A stretch of 64,000 nucleotides of DNA from an uncultured Bacteroidales bacterium. Lineage in GTDB: Bacteria; Bacteroidota; Bacteroidia; Bacteroidales; WCHB1-69. Where the stretch lies: NCBI GenBank assembly GCA_900315245.1, contig OMYJ01000005.1:62001-126000 (forward strand), in the 5' to 3' direction. Under the pieces are notes generated by a model that had not been told where the DNA came from, ran no database searches, and saw only the letters and a list, made by a program, of their open reading frames with translations. The position numbers and the translations under genes were made by a program. This document shows positions 33,446 to 43,054 of this stretch, piece by piece; the stretch's first letter is position 1; each line of letters starts with the position of its first letter.

Positions 33446-34510
33446 ATGAAAAAGTTTTTCACCATTGGATTGGTCTGTATAGTTGCGAGCTTTTTGTTCC
33501 AACAATGTAGCGAACTTGATTTAACCGCGGATTACAAGGATATTACCATTTCTTATGGGATTGTGAATCCCAATGAAGATATTCATTATTTTAAGGTTTA
33601 TCGAGGATTTATCACAGACGGGAATGCCCTTCTTGAGGCTGGGGACTGGGACAATGTCTATTATCCGGTTGATTCGATTGAAGTGCGATTGGAGGAATAT
33701 AAGAACGGTAAGATTATGCGCAGCGCTGTGTTGGATACTACCACGGCGGTTCCTCAAAACCCAGGCTATTTCCCAAACCCGAAACAGCTGCTCTACTATT
33801 CGGACTGGAAACTGGACAAGGATGCGGTATATCGCTTGGTGATTCATCGCAATAATACTGGGGATGAAGTGTATGCCGAGACGTTGATAGTGGGGGATTT
33901 CAACATCACTAATCCAAGATATGACTGGAATATGAATCTTAATCAGAATTACACGATTAAGTTCTACCAGGCGGAAAATGCCGCCATGTATGACATTTAC
34001 CTCACTTTCTACTATATAGAGGTTGATAATGCCACTGGAGCTATTGAACACAAACAATTGTCCAAAAGGCTTAACGGGGATTATATCAGAGCGGCGACCG
34101 CATCAGAAGTTACGTTTAATTCGTTCATTCCCAAGACATTTTTCACCACAATTATTCAGTCAATTGAGACAAACCCGTCGGTCACGCGCTATATTGATGC
34201 AATTGATGGGAATCCCTATCGTTGTATCCGTCTGACAGTTTGGGCGGGCGACAAGAATTATCTGACCTACAGAGAGGTGGCAACTCCGAGCAGCAGTGTT
34301 GTGCAAAACTCATTGGAGTACACCAATTTTGTTTCCGAAAATGAGTCTGCTTATGGTCTGTTTGCGTCCCGGAGTTTTGCATACAAGGATTTGATAATGG
34401 AAAATACGACAGGACATAGTGAGGACACTTTGGTAAACAGCTCGTCCACAAAACGGTTGAATTTTGATTATTACAGGAATTCTCCGGAGTTTATACATAA
34501 TAATCAGTAA
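33446..34510 (+). CDS. Lipoprotein of unknown function
   Basis: A 354-residue lipoprotein from ATG 33446: signal with lipobox FQQC (about residue 20). The mature part is beta-rich (NEDIHYFKVYRGFITDGNALL, DSIEVRLEEYKNGKI, YRLVIHRNNTGDEVYAETLIV), a layout loosely like DUF4249 but without clear signature. AT-richer than neighbours (25 of 60 bases G/C near 33481). Cotranscribed with the barrel gene, suggesting an outer-membrane complex. Confidence 0.6.
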   Translation: MKKFFTIGLVCIVASFLFQQCSELDLTADYKDITISYGIVNPNEDIHYFKVYRGFITDGNALLEAGDWDNVYYPVDSIEVRLEEYKNGKIMRSAVLDTTTAVPQNPGYFPNPKQLLYYSDWKLDKDAVYRLVIHRNNTGDEVYAETLIVGDFNITNPRYDWNMNLNQNYTIKFYQAENAAMYDIYLTFYYIEVDNATGAIEHKQLSKRLNGDYIRAATASEVTFNSFIPKTFFTTIIQSIETNPSVTRYIDAIDGNPYRCIRLTVWAGDKNYLTYREVATPSSSVVQNSLEYTNFVSENESAYGLFASRSFAYKDLIMENTTGHSEDTLVNSSSTKRLNFDYYRNSPEFIHNNQ

Positions 34511-34512
34511 TT

Positions 34513-35175
34513 ATGGTGTGGACGTTCATTCTTCGTTTGGCTTTAGCCACCATGTTGGGGGCAATCATTGGCTTCGAACGTGAATATCATGCAAAAGAAG
34601 CCGGCATAAGGACACACCTTTTGGTCGCACTTGGCGCCTGTCTTTTCATGATACTCTCTGTCTATGGTTTCGATTTCATGTTGGACCGTGACCATGTGAG
34701 TTTTGATCCGTCACGCATTGCCTCTCAGGTGGTTACGGGTATCGGTTTCATCGGTGCGGGCACCATCATCCTGCAGAAGCAGATGGTGCGCGGACTTACT
34801 ACGGCTGCCGGTCTTTGGGTCACCGCCGCTATCGGACTCGCTTGCGGCAACGGAATGTTCATCATCGCCGCTGTCACCACCGTGATCGTGTTGGTGTCGT
34901 TGGGATTGATTAATGTATATTTGCCTTATTTCTCTCAAAAAGAACGCCATATCACATTCCTTGTTGAAGATTATGGCTTGATGACGGAGATTTTGGAAAA
35001 GCTCCGTCAGGAGAAAATCACGGTGCTGAACTATGAGATGCACAAGTCCGCAGAGGAAAACAATGGCAAAATGCTGGTTACCTTGGAGATACGAATGAAA
35101 CGATATGATAACGTCAAGGGTATCACCTCGATTCTGAAGAATTTCGAAAAGGTGGAACTGGTGCAGATCTCGTAG
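34513..35175 (+). CDS. MgtC/SapB family membrane protein
   Basis: A 220-residue protein with four or five membrane helices in the first 140 residues (RLALATMLGAIIGFEREYHAKEAGIRTHLLVALG; DPSRIASQVVTGIGFIGAGTII; LTTAAGLWVTAAIGLACG) and a cytosolic ACT-like C-terminal domain. The family is linked to Mg2+ stress and inhibition of F-type ATPase in pathogens. Starts two bases after the preceding stop. Role here unknown. Confidence 0.85.
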   Translation: MVWTFILRLALATMLGAIIGFEREYHAKEAGIRTHLLVALGACLFMILSVYGFDFMLDRDHVSFDPSRIASQVVTGIGFIGAGTIILQKQMVRGLTTAAGLWVTAAIGLACGNGMFIIAAVTTVIVLVSLGLINVYLPYFSQKERHITFLVEDYGLMTEILEKLRQEKITVLNYEMHKSAEENNGKMLVTLEIRMKRYDNVKGITSILKNFEKVELVQIS

Positions 35176-35182
35176 TTGTTAG

Positions 35183-36295
35183 CTATTGGCGGTTGGCGAT
35201 TACAGAGTGGTAAATCTCCGTCCATTTTTTACCGATGACATCGGGAGAACAAATATCCTTTGCCTGTTGTCGGATGATTTCGCTATCGTACTGTTTGCTG
35301 TTGTCCAGCATATAATCCAGTTTTTCAACAAGTTGGGCTTCGTCCTTCGGGGTAACGATGACGGCATTGTTTTCGTTGGCGATTTCTGGGATGCCGCCGA
35401 CGGGGGTGGTCACCACTGGCGTGCCGGTGCTGAACGACTCTAATAGCACACACGGCTGGTTTTCGTAATTGGAAAACAGTAGGAAAGCGTCCGAATCGTG
35501 CAACAGAGCGGCAATTTCGGCAGAAGTTTTGCGCCCGAGGAAGTGAACGGTGGAATCCAAACCGCGTTCCCTGACGTATGTCTCTGCCAGAATGTTCCGG
35601 AAGTCGTGGACGATGTTGAGTTCGAAGTCTTCGCGCCGTTTTCTCAACGCATCCACCGCATGCAGGATACCCATGATGTTCTTCGCATCGTTGTCCAATG
35701 TGGAAACGTGCAGAATCTGTTTTTTCACCCGTGGGGCGATAGAAGTTTTCAGCGAGAACAAATCAGTGTCCACCACATTGCCGACCACACTCTGGGGCTT
35801 TTTCGCGGCGACGGGAACCGTGGAAACGATATTGTTGAGCAGGTTCTGCGACACGGCGGTGATGTACCGGGAATGCCGGTACGTGTATCGCAAGGCCCAT
35901 TTTTGGTAAGATGTGACCGAGACACGGTTCATGGGTTGATAAATAGACCAGTGTTCGCTGATAATCAACGGGATATGATGCTTCCTGGCCAGAAATGCAG
36001 CCACGGGGCCAAGCGGGAGTGCCACATGCAGGTGAATCAGATCAGGTTTCCCGTATTTTTGAATGATTCTCTTGAATTCAGCGAAATAAGCTAAAGGGAG
36101 AGTCCTTTTGTCTTGATAACGGATGGGATGGAAATGGATGCTCTCGGGCAGGGAAGGCGTATAGTCGTCAACTGTATGATGAAGGATAATGGAATCCGTG
36201 TCCGCACCGATGGTCTCAATCTGCCGCAAAATGAAATTGCCGTTCAACGGCTTGCCCGCATCGGGAAACCAAGAAGGAATGTGTACAACAATCAT
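35183..36295 (-). CDS. Family 4 glycosyltransferase
   Basis: A 370-residue GT-B enzyme. The N-domain starts IVVHIPSWFPDAGKPLNGNFILRQIE; the C-domain has ILHVSTLDNDAKN, VHFLGRKTSAEIAALLHDSDAFLLFS and the donor site NYENQPCVLLESFSTGTPVV with the E-x7-E pair. It would add a sugar to a surface glycan. Its ATG overlaps the flippase stop by four bases... on the minus strand the flippase follows it in the reverse order of transcription: flippase (37608) first, then this gene. Its C-terminal ANRQ-stop is written in heptad repeats. Confidence 0.88.
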   Translation of the reverse strand: MIVVHIPSWFPDAGKPLNGNFILRQIETIGADTDSIILHHTVDDYTPSLPESIHFHPIRYQDKRTLPLAYFAEFKRIIQKYGKPDLIHLHVALPLGPVAAFLARKHHIPLIISEHWSIYQPMNRVSVTSYQKWALRYTYRHSRYITAVSQNLLNNIVSTVPVAAKKPQSVVGNVVDTDLFSLKTSIAPRVKKQILHVSTLDNDAKNIMGILHAVDALRKRREDFELNIVHDFRNILAETYVRERGLDSTVHFLGRKTSAEIAALLHDSDAFLLFSNYENQPCVLLESFSTGTPVVTTPVGGIPEIANENNAVIVTPKDEAQLVEKLDYMLDNSKQYDSEIIRQQAKDICSPDVIGKKWTEIYHSVIANRQ

Positions 36296-37608
36296 GGGCG
36301 CTCCTTTCTTTTGAAGATGGAAATAGACGAAAGATTTTCTTTCAACAGGATGAGATCTTCTTTGGTGATGAGAAAGTCATGCAGGACGGCTTTTGTGCGG
36401 ATAATGAAGCAGATTAAAGTATAGACGAAAGTGCAAGAGTAGGCGATGCTGGAGATGTGGCCAGCCACTTGCAAAGCGTGGACGGGATCGCCTTTGGATG
36501 TCCCTGACAACCAAGTGAATCCGAGTGCGAGTGTTACCGCCAAGCCTATGAAAGAGCCTATGGCATTGATGTAGAACTTGCCGTGGCCTGAGAAGTAATG
36601 GGACAGGATGGAAAGGCATGATAACGATACGATACCAGGTAACAGGCTGTTTATCACAGGTTTGGATTCTGCGTATTCGGGGCCGAAGATGAATCCGAAA
36701 AAGGATGCCGGCAGTAGCCAAAGCACCAATACGGCAATCAGAATGATGACAAACACGACTTTCAGCAGCGACAGGGTGATGCGCTTCGTGTAGTCGGCCT
36801 CCTGACAATTGGAAATCCGCGCATACTCCACCACACAGATGCTTTTTGGGATAATCAGTACCGCTTCCGAAATTTTGTTTCCCAAATCGTAGATTCCCAG
36901 TGCTTTGTCATTGATGAAGCGTTGGATGAGAAAGTAGTTTGTACGGTAGGTGAGCAGTTGGGCCAAGTTCGCCAATTGTGTCCAACAACCGAGTTTGACC
37001 ATCTCCCCGAACAATTTCCAAACATTGTCGAAGTTGATGAAATTGACGTGGCGGCGTATATAAAAGCAGCTGATGACACAAGGTACCAGAAAAGAGATCA
37101 GATAGAGGCGTAAGTAAATGCGGATGTGGACTGCCCAACCGAAATGGTGGTGCAGAAACAGTGTTATCCCGAGGAGGAGGATTAGCAGTACAGCTTGCGT
37201 AAGTTGTAGAATATTATAAAGTTTGATATCCTCTTTCCCTTGGATGATGCCAAGATGGATGAAATAGACGTTGAGGATGATGGAAGTGACAAAGGTGAAG
37301 AGGATGAATTCGTGAGGAACGAGGTGAAAGAAGTCCAACAAACAGACACCGGCGGATGTGCTGATCAGCATCCATGCGTATGAAAGGAGCAGAAGTTGGA
37401 GATTGTCGCGTTGTGGAGTGAGATAGACCAGGGTGGAACCGCCCACAAAGTTGCTGAGTACCTGCAGCAAAGTCAGTCCGAGAATGACAATGGCGATAGT
37501 GCCGGTTCCTTCGGGTCCGAATTGGTTGGTGTTGATGATGATCACGGTGAACATGATGACCGTGGTCAGCAATCGGTTGAAAAAGGTTCCCAAAATTTTG
37601 TCAGTCAC
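36292..37608 (-). CDS. Polysaccharide flippase (Wzx/MATE-like)
   Basis: A 438-residue integral membrane protein with about 12-14 helices and the opening layout of oligosaccharide flippases (KILGTFFNRLLTTVIMFTVIIINTNQFGPEGTGTIAIVILGL). It would flip lipid-linked glycan units across the inner membrane. The stop overlaps the next ATG by four bases, coupling it to the GT4 gene. No polymerase or ligase gene is nearby. Confidence 0.85.
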   Translation of the reverse strand: MTDKILGTFFNRLLTTVIMFTVIIINTNQFGPEGTGTIAIVILGLTLLQVLSNFVGGSTLVYLTPQRDNLQLLLLSYAWMLISTSAGVCLLDFFHLVPHEFILFTFVTSIILNVYFIHLGIIQGKEDIKLYNILQLTQAVLLILLLGITLFLHHHFGWAVHIRIYLRLYLISFLVPCVISCFYIRRHVNFINFDNVWKLFGEMVKLGCWTQLANLAQLLTYRTNYFLIQRFINDKALGIYDLGNKISEAVLIIPKSICVVEYARISNCQEADYTKRITLSLLKVVFVIILIAVLVLWLLPASFFGFIFGPEYAESKPVINSLLPGIVSLSCLSILSHYFSGHGKFYINAIGSFIGLAVTLALGFTWLSGTSKGDPVHALQVAGHISSIAYSCTFVYTLICFIIRTKAVLHDFLITKEDLILLKENLSSISIFKRKERP

Positions 37609-37682
37609 TGCTCTATATGATAGATGGATTGCCTAAAAAAAAGTGTGCAATTATACAAAATTTTTCCGATTTGTATTTTTTG

Positions 37683-37690
37683 TATTTTTG
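37683..37690 (+). promoter_or_regulatory. -7 element for the nucleoside phosphorylase gene
   Basis: TATTTTTG, 24 bases before ATG 37715; it supports that start over an upstream in-frame ATG at 37643. Confidence 0.55.
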
Positions 37691-37714
37691 CCTTTTCATT
37701 CTAAAATCGGAATT

Positions 37715-38581
37715 ATGAAAAAACAGATACCCGCTTCCGAGTTGCCGCTGCAAAGCGACGGAGCGATTTACCACCTCAACCTGCATCCTGAGGAGCTGGC
37801 AGATAATGTTATTCTTGTTGGTGACCCCGGGCGCGTGGCGATGATTTCCGGCATGTTCGACACGGTGGATATTCACAAACAAAACCGCGAACTGATCACC
37901 CACACCGGCATATACAAAGGTAAACGCGTCTCCGTGATTTCCACGGGGATGGGTACGGATAACATTGACATTGTCCTCACCGAACTGGATGCCGTGGCTA
38001 ACATTGATCTCGCCACCCGCACGGTCAAGGAGGAACACCGTCCACTCAATCTTGTGCGCATTGGCACATCCGGTGCCCTGCATCCTGATATCCAGTGCGG
38101 CAGCTTTGTGGCCTCCTCCTACGGCTTTGGCATCGATGGTGTGCTCCGTTTCTATGAAACGGGAAACCTTATTCGCGAGGACATTGTGGAAGCTTTTGTC
38201 CACCACACAGGCTGGGACAAAACGTTGCCATATCCCTATTGCACGCCTGCCTCGCAGGAACTCCTCTCCCGCATCGCGCATGACATGACAAAGGGTATCA
38301 CCATCAGCGCTCCTGGCTTCTTTGGCCCGCAAGGCAGGGAGGTCCGTGCAGGTCTGAAGTATCCTGAATTGAATCATAAAATAGAATCTTTCAATTATGA
38401 GGGAATGCCTGTCACCAACATGGAAATGGAATGCTCGGCTATTTATGGTCTTGGTAATGCACTGGGTCATCATCCATTGACTGTCTGCCTTATTATCGCC
38501 AACCGTGTGACGGGTAAGTTCTTGGACAGTTACCATGACAAGATGGAGGAATTGTGTCGGATAGTGCTCGACCGATTCTAA
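37715..38581 (+). CDS. Nucleoside phosphorylase (uridine phosphorylase-like)
   Basis: A 288-residue PNP/UDP-family enzyme. It starts MKKQIPASELPLQSDG; phosphate-binding VILVGDPGRVAMIS; GMGTDNIDIVLTELD; RIGTSGALHPDIQCG; and the nucleoside-binding MPVTNMEMECSAIYGLG with the Glu-Met-Glu trio. It splits nucleosides with phosphate in salvage. Specificity (uridine or purine) is not certain. A short GAATGCT/GAGTGCT heptad run follows the stop. Confidence 0.85.
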   Translation: MKKQIPASELPLQSDGAIYHLNLHPEELADNVILVGDPGRVAMISGMFDTVDIHKQNRELITHTGIYKGKRVSVISTGMGTDNIDIVLTELDAVANIDLATRTVKEEHRPLNLVRIGTSGALHPDIQCGSFVASSYGFGIDGVLRFYETGNLIREDIVEAFVHHTGWDKTLPYPYCTPASQELLSRIAHDMTKGITISAPGFFGPQGREVRAGLKYPELNHKIESFNYEGMPVTNMEMECSAIYGLGNALGHHPLTVCLIIANRVTGKFLDSYHDKMEELCRIVLDRF

Positions 38582-38659
38582 TTTTGAATGCTGAGTGCTG
38601 AATAAAGAGAACGAATAAATAAAGGTGTTTTCGTTTTTTATCCATTATAATTATCCATT

Positions 38660-39775
38660 ATGAGAAAAGTTGTTCTATTTATAATCTGTCTTATCTTCGG
38701 ATTAGGTTCTGCTTTTGCAAAGCCTTCCGTATATAAAATATTGTATTTAATTCCTTTTGAAACAGATAGTTATACTGCTCCGTATGTCAAAGAGTGCGAA
38801 GATATGGACAATGTTCGCTCATATCAGCTGATGGGTTTTTGGAATGGGGCGCAGATGGCGATAGAGGAGTTGGGCAAGGATGAGAATTTTCATTTTGAGA
38901 TAGTTGTTCGCGATGTTTCCAACAGCGAATCTAAACTTCGCAAAATATTGGAAGACAAAGAATTGATGTCGGGTGTAAACCTCATTGTCGGTCCCTTTTT
39001 CAGTAAGCTGTTCACTATTGCGGCGGAGTATGCAAAACAGTATCAAATCCCGATTGTGAACCCATTTACCAGCCGGCAGGATGTCGTTGAAGGCAATGAG
39101 TACGTATATAAGCTGATTCCATCGTTGGAGGCGCGCCCTTCCATGATTACTTTTTTGGCGCAGCAGTCCAATGCTTTCCCGATTATCATATATGGCGATT
39201 CTACCTCCAAAAACAAGGAGATGTTAGCTTATCAGAAATATTTCCAAGACAATCACATCTCGTATGATATTTCGCCGAACGCCTCGGCGGTGGTGAACTG
39301 TCTGACGAATGACCGCCCGCAGTTTGTCCTCACGTTTTACGACAATCCGGCGCAGAATCTTATTATCTCCCGTAATCTTTTGTACAGCAAGAAGACTGAT
39401 AATCTGACGTTTGTGGTACCTGAAACATGGTTGGAGTCTAAGACCTATGACATTGAGTATTATTCCAAGCTGAACTTGCATTTCTTCTCTGACTATTATG
39501 TTGATTTTGATGACGAGAAGACCAAAACGTTCATCTACGATTATACGCAGCGTTTCGGTGTGCCGCCGTCATTGAAGAATTTTGCTTTTCAGGGGTATGA
39601 TATTACACGCTTCTTCGTGGAACTTATGGTCAACGATTTTGACCTCGATCGGGTGAAAGTTATGCCGATAGCCTTCCCGCTTTCCTTTGACAAATTTCCG
39701 GACGGAGGTTTTGAGAATGTGAACGTGCAGTTCCTGGAAGTGAAAGATAATGAGATAGTTCCCAGTTTACACTGA
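38660..39775 (+). CDS. Exported periplasmic-binding-fold protein
   Basis: A 371-residue protein with a signal peptide (to SAFAK) and a type I periplasmic-binding fold: KILYLIPFETDSYTAPY, GFWNGAQMAIEELGK, NLIVGPFFSKLFTIAAEYAKQYQIPIVNPFTS, FPIIIYGDS, FAFQGYDITRFFVELM. Bacteroidota carry this domain after LysM repeats in putative envelope sensors; here it is alone. No ABC transporter is adjacent, so transport is not assured. The start codon sits in a TTATCCA-type repeat. priA follows 8 bp later. Confidence 0.7.
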   Translation: MRKVVLFIICLIFGLGSAFAKPSVYKILYLIPFETDSYTAPYVKECEDMDNVRSYQLMGFWNGAQMAIEELGKDENFHFEIVVRDVSNSESKLRKILEDKELMSGVNLIVGPFFSKLFTIAAEYAKQYQIPIVNPFTSRQDVVEGNEYVYKLIPSLEARPSMITFLAQQSNAFPIIIYGDSTSKNKEMLAYQKYFQDNHISYDISPNASAVVNCLTNDRPQFVLTFYDNPAQNLIISRNLLYSKKTDNLTFVVPETWLESKTYDIEYYSKLNLHFFSDYYVDFDDEKTKTFIYDYTQRFGVPPSLKNFAFQGYDITRFFVELMVNDFDLDRVKVMPIAFPLSFDKFPDGGFENVNVQFLEVKDNEIVPSLH

Positions 39776-39783
39776 TTGCTCTC

Positions 39784-42276
39784 ATGCAGACTTTTTTCGC
39801 CGATGTGATTCTGCCGCTGCCCATAGAGGCGCGCTTCACCTACCGTGTCCCGCAGGTGCTGAACGGAAGGGTCGCGTTCGGGATGCGTGTTATTGTTCCT
39901 TTCGGCAGTAACAAACTTTATGCCGCCATTGTGGAAAGGGTGCATGAAGATGTTCCTAAACAAGTCTCTGTCAAATATTTGCTGGATGTGATCGACGAAC
40001 GGCCGGTGGTTTCGGAAACGCAGTTTCGTCTTTGGCAGTGGTTGGCTGACTATTACATGTGTACGATAGGGGAGGTGATGGCCGCTTCACTGCCCTCGGC
40101 CTTGCGCCTCGCCAGCGAAACCAAAGTGAAAATCCATCCTGAGTTTGACGGTGATGTGTCCGTGCTCACTCCATACGAATTAAATGTGGTGGAATTGCTC
40201 ATCCATCGCGAGACAATGACGGTGGCAGAGGTCGGGAAGTGTTTGCAAATAGCCAAAGTGATGCCTATCATCAAATCGTTGGTGGATAAGCATGCGGTGA
40301 TTACGGATGAAGAGATCAGGAATCCGTATAAACCTAAAAAAGAAACGGTTATCCGTATTGCACCGCCCTATGACAGTGAGTCTGCATTCATGGAGCTTCT
40401 CGACAAACTCAATGCAAAATCCAGCACTTCGCAGCAGGCAGACACATTGCTGGGTTTTATGATGCTTACCCGAAAAGATGGTCGCTACCACTTCGATGCC
40501 GCCATTTCCAAGACAGAGCTGGCGAAGTCGGAACATATCAATCAAAACAGTTTGCAGACGCTACTTAAAAAGGGTGTTTTGATCTCTGAGGAGAGGGTAA
40601 TCTCCCGTTTGGCGGAGTTTTCTGTCAAAGCAGGCGCTGAAGTCCGGCTTTCAGGACCGCAAGAGCAGGCGTACGCGGAAATAAAACAGAATTTCGAGAA
40701 GTTTCCAGTCACATTACTGCACGGTGTCACAGGAAGCGGCAAGACGGAAATTTACATTAAACTCATTGAAGAGGTGCTGAAACAGGGCAAACAGGTGCTT
40801 TATCTGTTGCCGGAAATTGCGCTTACCTCGCAGATTGTCAATCGGTTGCGGAAATATTTCGGAGACAAGGTCGGCGTATATCACTCCCGATTCAACGAGT
40901 ATGAGCGGGTGGAAATATGGAATCGTGTACTGAGTGGTGGCGCAGACGATGACACTTCAAAGTATCAGCTGATACTCGGAGCCCGTTCGGCTTTGTTGCT
41001 GCCTTACAAGAATTTAGGACTGGTGATTGTGGATGAAGAACACGACGGTTCGTATAAGCAGATTGATCCCGCCCCGCGTTACCATGCTCGCGATGCAGCC
41101 GTGATGCTGGCTCAGATTCATGGGGCGAAAACACTGTTGGGCACCGCCACGCCTTCGTTGGAAACATATTTCAATGTCCAGCTTCACAAGTTCGGCCTCG
41201 TGGAACTTATGCAGCGGTATGCAGACAGCAAACTTCCTGACATATACACCGTTAACATGAACCTGGCCACCAAGCGGCACGAGGTGCAGGGACTCTTCTC
41301 TGACTTTCTGATTGAACAGATATCTGCGGCATTGGAAAAAAAAGAGCAAGTTATCCTTTTCCAGAACCGGCGCGGCTATGCGGTGCGGATGATTTGCCAC
41401 ACTTGCGAGTCGATGCCCAAATGTCAGTATTGTGACGTGACCTTGACGTATCATAAGAAGACGAATCTGCTGAAATGCCACTATTGCGGCTATGCCATAG
41501 AGGTGCCGCACGAATGTCCGACGTGCCACAGTACGGATATTGAGATGAAAGGGTTTGGTACAGAACAGGTTGAAGATACATTAGCGCAAATTTTCCCGCA
41601 AGCCAGAATCGCCCGGATGGATACCGACACCACACGTTCGAAAAATGCTTACCAGCAGATTATCACTGATTTTGAGGAACATAAAACCGACATTTTGGTG
41701 GGTACCCAAATGGTGACCAAAGGGCTGGATTTCGATCGGGTGAGCGTGGTGGGAATCCTCAACGCCGATGCGCTCATCTCATTTCCCGATTTCCGTGCTT
41801 TTGAACGGGCTTTTCAGTTGTTGTCGCAAGTGAGTGGCCGCGCAGGGCGCAAAGAGGTGCCGGGCAAGGTGGTCATCCAGACTTACCAACCCAACCATCC
41901 GGCATTGAAGTACGTGGAAACCAATGACTTCGCCGCTATGTATCAAAGTCAGATTGCGGAGCGGCAACAGTTTCGTCTCCCGCCTATTACCCGTATGGTG
42001 AAAATCACATTGAAACACCCTGAAGAACAAGTCGTTATGGCAGCGGCTATGCAGTTGCAGGGAATGTTGCGAGAAGTCTTCGCTGGAAATGTGATGGGGC
42101 CGGCCGCACCGTTGGTGTCCCGCATACAGAACTATTATCTGCAGGATTTCTGGATCAAGATGTCCAGAGACCATTCGCTGACTGCACGGAAACAGCAGTT
42201 GGCTGAGGTGCTCCGGCAGTTCAAACAGAGCCCTTCGTTCAAGAAAGTGCGCTGCGTGGTGACCGTCGATGCTTGA
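39784..42276 (+). CDS. priA: Primosomal protein N' (replication restart helicase PriA)
   Basis: An 830-residue helicase of normal length. The N-terminal 3'-DNA-binding domain starts FADVILPLPIEARFTYRVP. The helicase core has Walker A HGVTGSGKTEIY, DEEHDGSYKQ (DEEH box) and GTQMVTKGLDF. The zinc module has eight cysteines (CHTCESMPKCQYC ... CHYCGYAIEVPHECPTC). It reloads the replisome at stalled forks. Confidence 0.96.
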   Translation: MQTFFADVILPLPIEARFTYRVPQVLNGRVAFGMRVIVPFGSNKLYAAIVERVHEDVPKQVSVKYLLDVIDERPVVSETQFRLWQWLADYYMCTIGEVMAASLPSALRLASETKVKIHPEFDGDVSVLTPYELNVVELLIHRETMTVAEVGKCLQIAKVMPIIKSLVDKHAVITDEEIRNPYKPKKETVIRIAPPYDSESAFMELLDKLNAKSSTSQQADTLLGFMMLTRKDGRYHFDAAISKTELAKSEHINQNSLQTLLKKGVLISEERVISRLAEFSVKAGAEVRLSGPQEQAYAEIKQNFEKFPVTLLHGVTGSGKTEIYIKLIEEVLKQGKQVLYLLPEIALTSQIVNRLRKYFGDKVGVYHSRFNEYERVEIWNRVLSGGADDDTSKYQLILGARSALLLPYKNLGLVIVDEEHDGSYKQIDPAPRYHARDAAVMLAQIHGAKTLLGTATPSLETYFNVQLHKFGLVELMQRYADSKLPDIYTVNMNLATKRHEVQGLFSDFLIEQISAALEKKEQVILFQNRRGYAVRMICHTCESMPKCQYCDVTLTYHKKTNLLKCHYCGYAIEVPHECPTCHSTDIEMKGFGTEQVEDTLAQIFPQARIARMDTDTTRSKNAYQQIITDFEEHKTDILVGTQMVTKGLDFDRVSVVGILNADALISFPDFRAFERAFQLLSQVSGRAGRKEVPGKVVIQTYQPNHPALKYVETNDFAAMYQSQIAERQQFRLPPITRMVKITLKHPEEQVVMAAAMQLQGMLREVFAGNVMGPAAPLVSRIQNYYLQDFWIKMSRDHSLTARKQQLAEVLRQFKQSPSFKKVRCVVTVDA

Positions 42277-42283
42277 TTTCCCT

Positions 42284-42310
42284 GTAGAGACGGTGTGTAC
42301 ATCGTCTTAC
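42284..42310. repeat. Degenerate GTAGAGACG palindrome between convergent genes
   Basis: GTAGAGACGGTGT and GTACATCGTCTTAC are imperfect inverted arms, clearly related to the AGAGACGTTGT palindrome at 21979-22002. Confidence 0.6.
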
Positions 42311-42313
42311 AAT

Positions 42314-43009
42314 TTATTGCAACAGATAGAGATAGATTCCCGCAAATTGAATGATCGCGGCCAACAGCACGAACACATGGAATACGAAATGCCGGTACGG
42401 TTTCTTCTTTCCGATGAGGTATAGCACAGCTCCGATCGTGTAGGCCACGCCACCGCCAAGAATGTAGGCGAATCCCGGCCAGGTCATGGCTATGACCGCA
42501 TCGCGCAGACTGATGATGACACACCACCCCATGGCTAGATAGCAAATCATAGAAAAAGTGGAATATTTCTTGAGATCGATGGCGTTGAGGACGACTCCAA
42601 TGACGGCAAACACCCATTCCACTATGAAGATGGACCAAGCCATAGCCGGATTGACAGGTAAAACTCCAATAAGCATGATGGGCGTGTAGGTTCCAGCAAT
42701 GGTGAAAAAGATATCACAATGGTCAATAACCCGCATGACTTGCTTGGGTATCCCTCTGGGAAGCCCATGGTAGATGCTGGACACGATAAAGGTGATCATC
42801 AGACATCCGACGTAGATTATGCTACAGATAAGGGCTGTTTTGTCATTTTGGCTTTTTGGCGCAGTCACTGCCAGCCACATCAAAACGATTGCACACAACA
42901 CCCCGAAAGCATGACTGGCCGAATTCCAAAATTCCTCTTTTTTCGTGTAATTTGGGAAAGGTCTCTCGTTTAAGGGGGTCCGTGCTGTTTTTATCCGTTT
43001 TGCTGTCAT
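42314..43009 (-). CDS. Hemolysin III / PAQR family membrane protein
   Basis: A 231-residue protein with seven predicted helices. Family marks: EFWNSASHAFGVLCAIV, SSIYHGLP (conserved SxxYH) and a DHCDIFFTIAGTYTPI segment with the metal-ligand-like His and Asp, and a final FHVFVLLAAIIQF. The family name is historic; recent work links bacterial members (TrhA/YqfA) to membrane lipid homeostasis. Confidence 0.9.
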   Translation of the reverse strand: MTAKRIKTARTPLNERPFPNYTKKEEFWNSASHAFGVLCAIVLMWLAVTAPKSQNDKTALICSIIYVGCLMITFIVSSIYHGLPRGIPKQVMRVIDHCDIFFTIAGTYTPIMLIGVLPVNPAMAWSIFIVEWVFAVIGVVLNAIDLKKYSTFSMICYLAMGWCVIISLRDAVIAMTWPGFAYILGGGVAYTIGAVLYLIGKKKPYRHFVFHVFVLLAAIIQFAGIYLYLLQ

Positions 43010-43054
43010 ATTTCAATGAAAAAACTTGTAAAACAAGCTGGTCAACACGATTCT

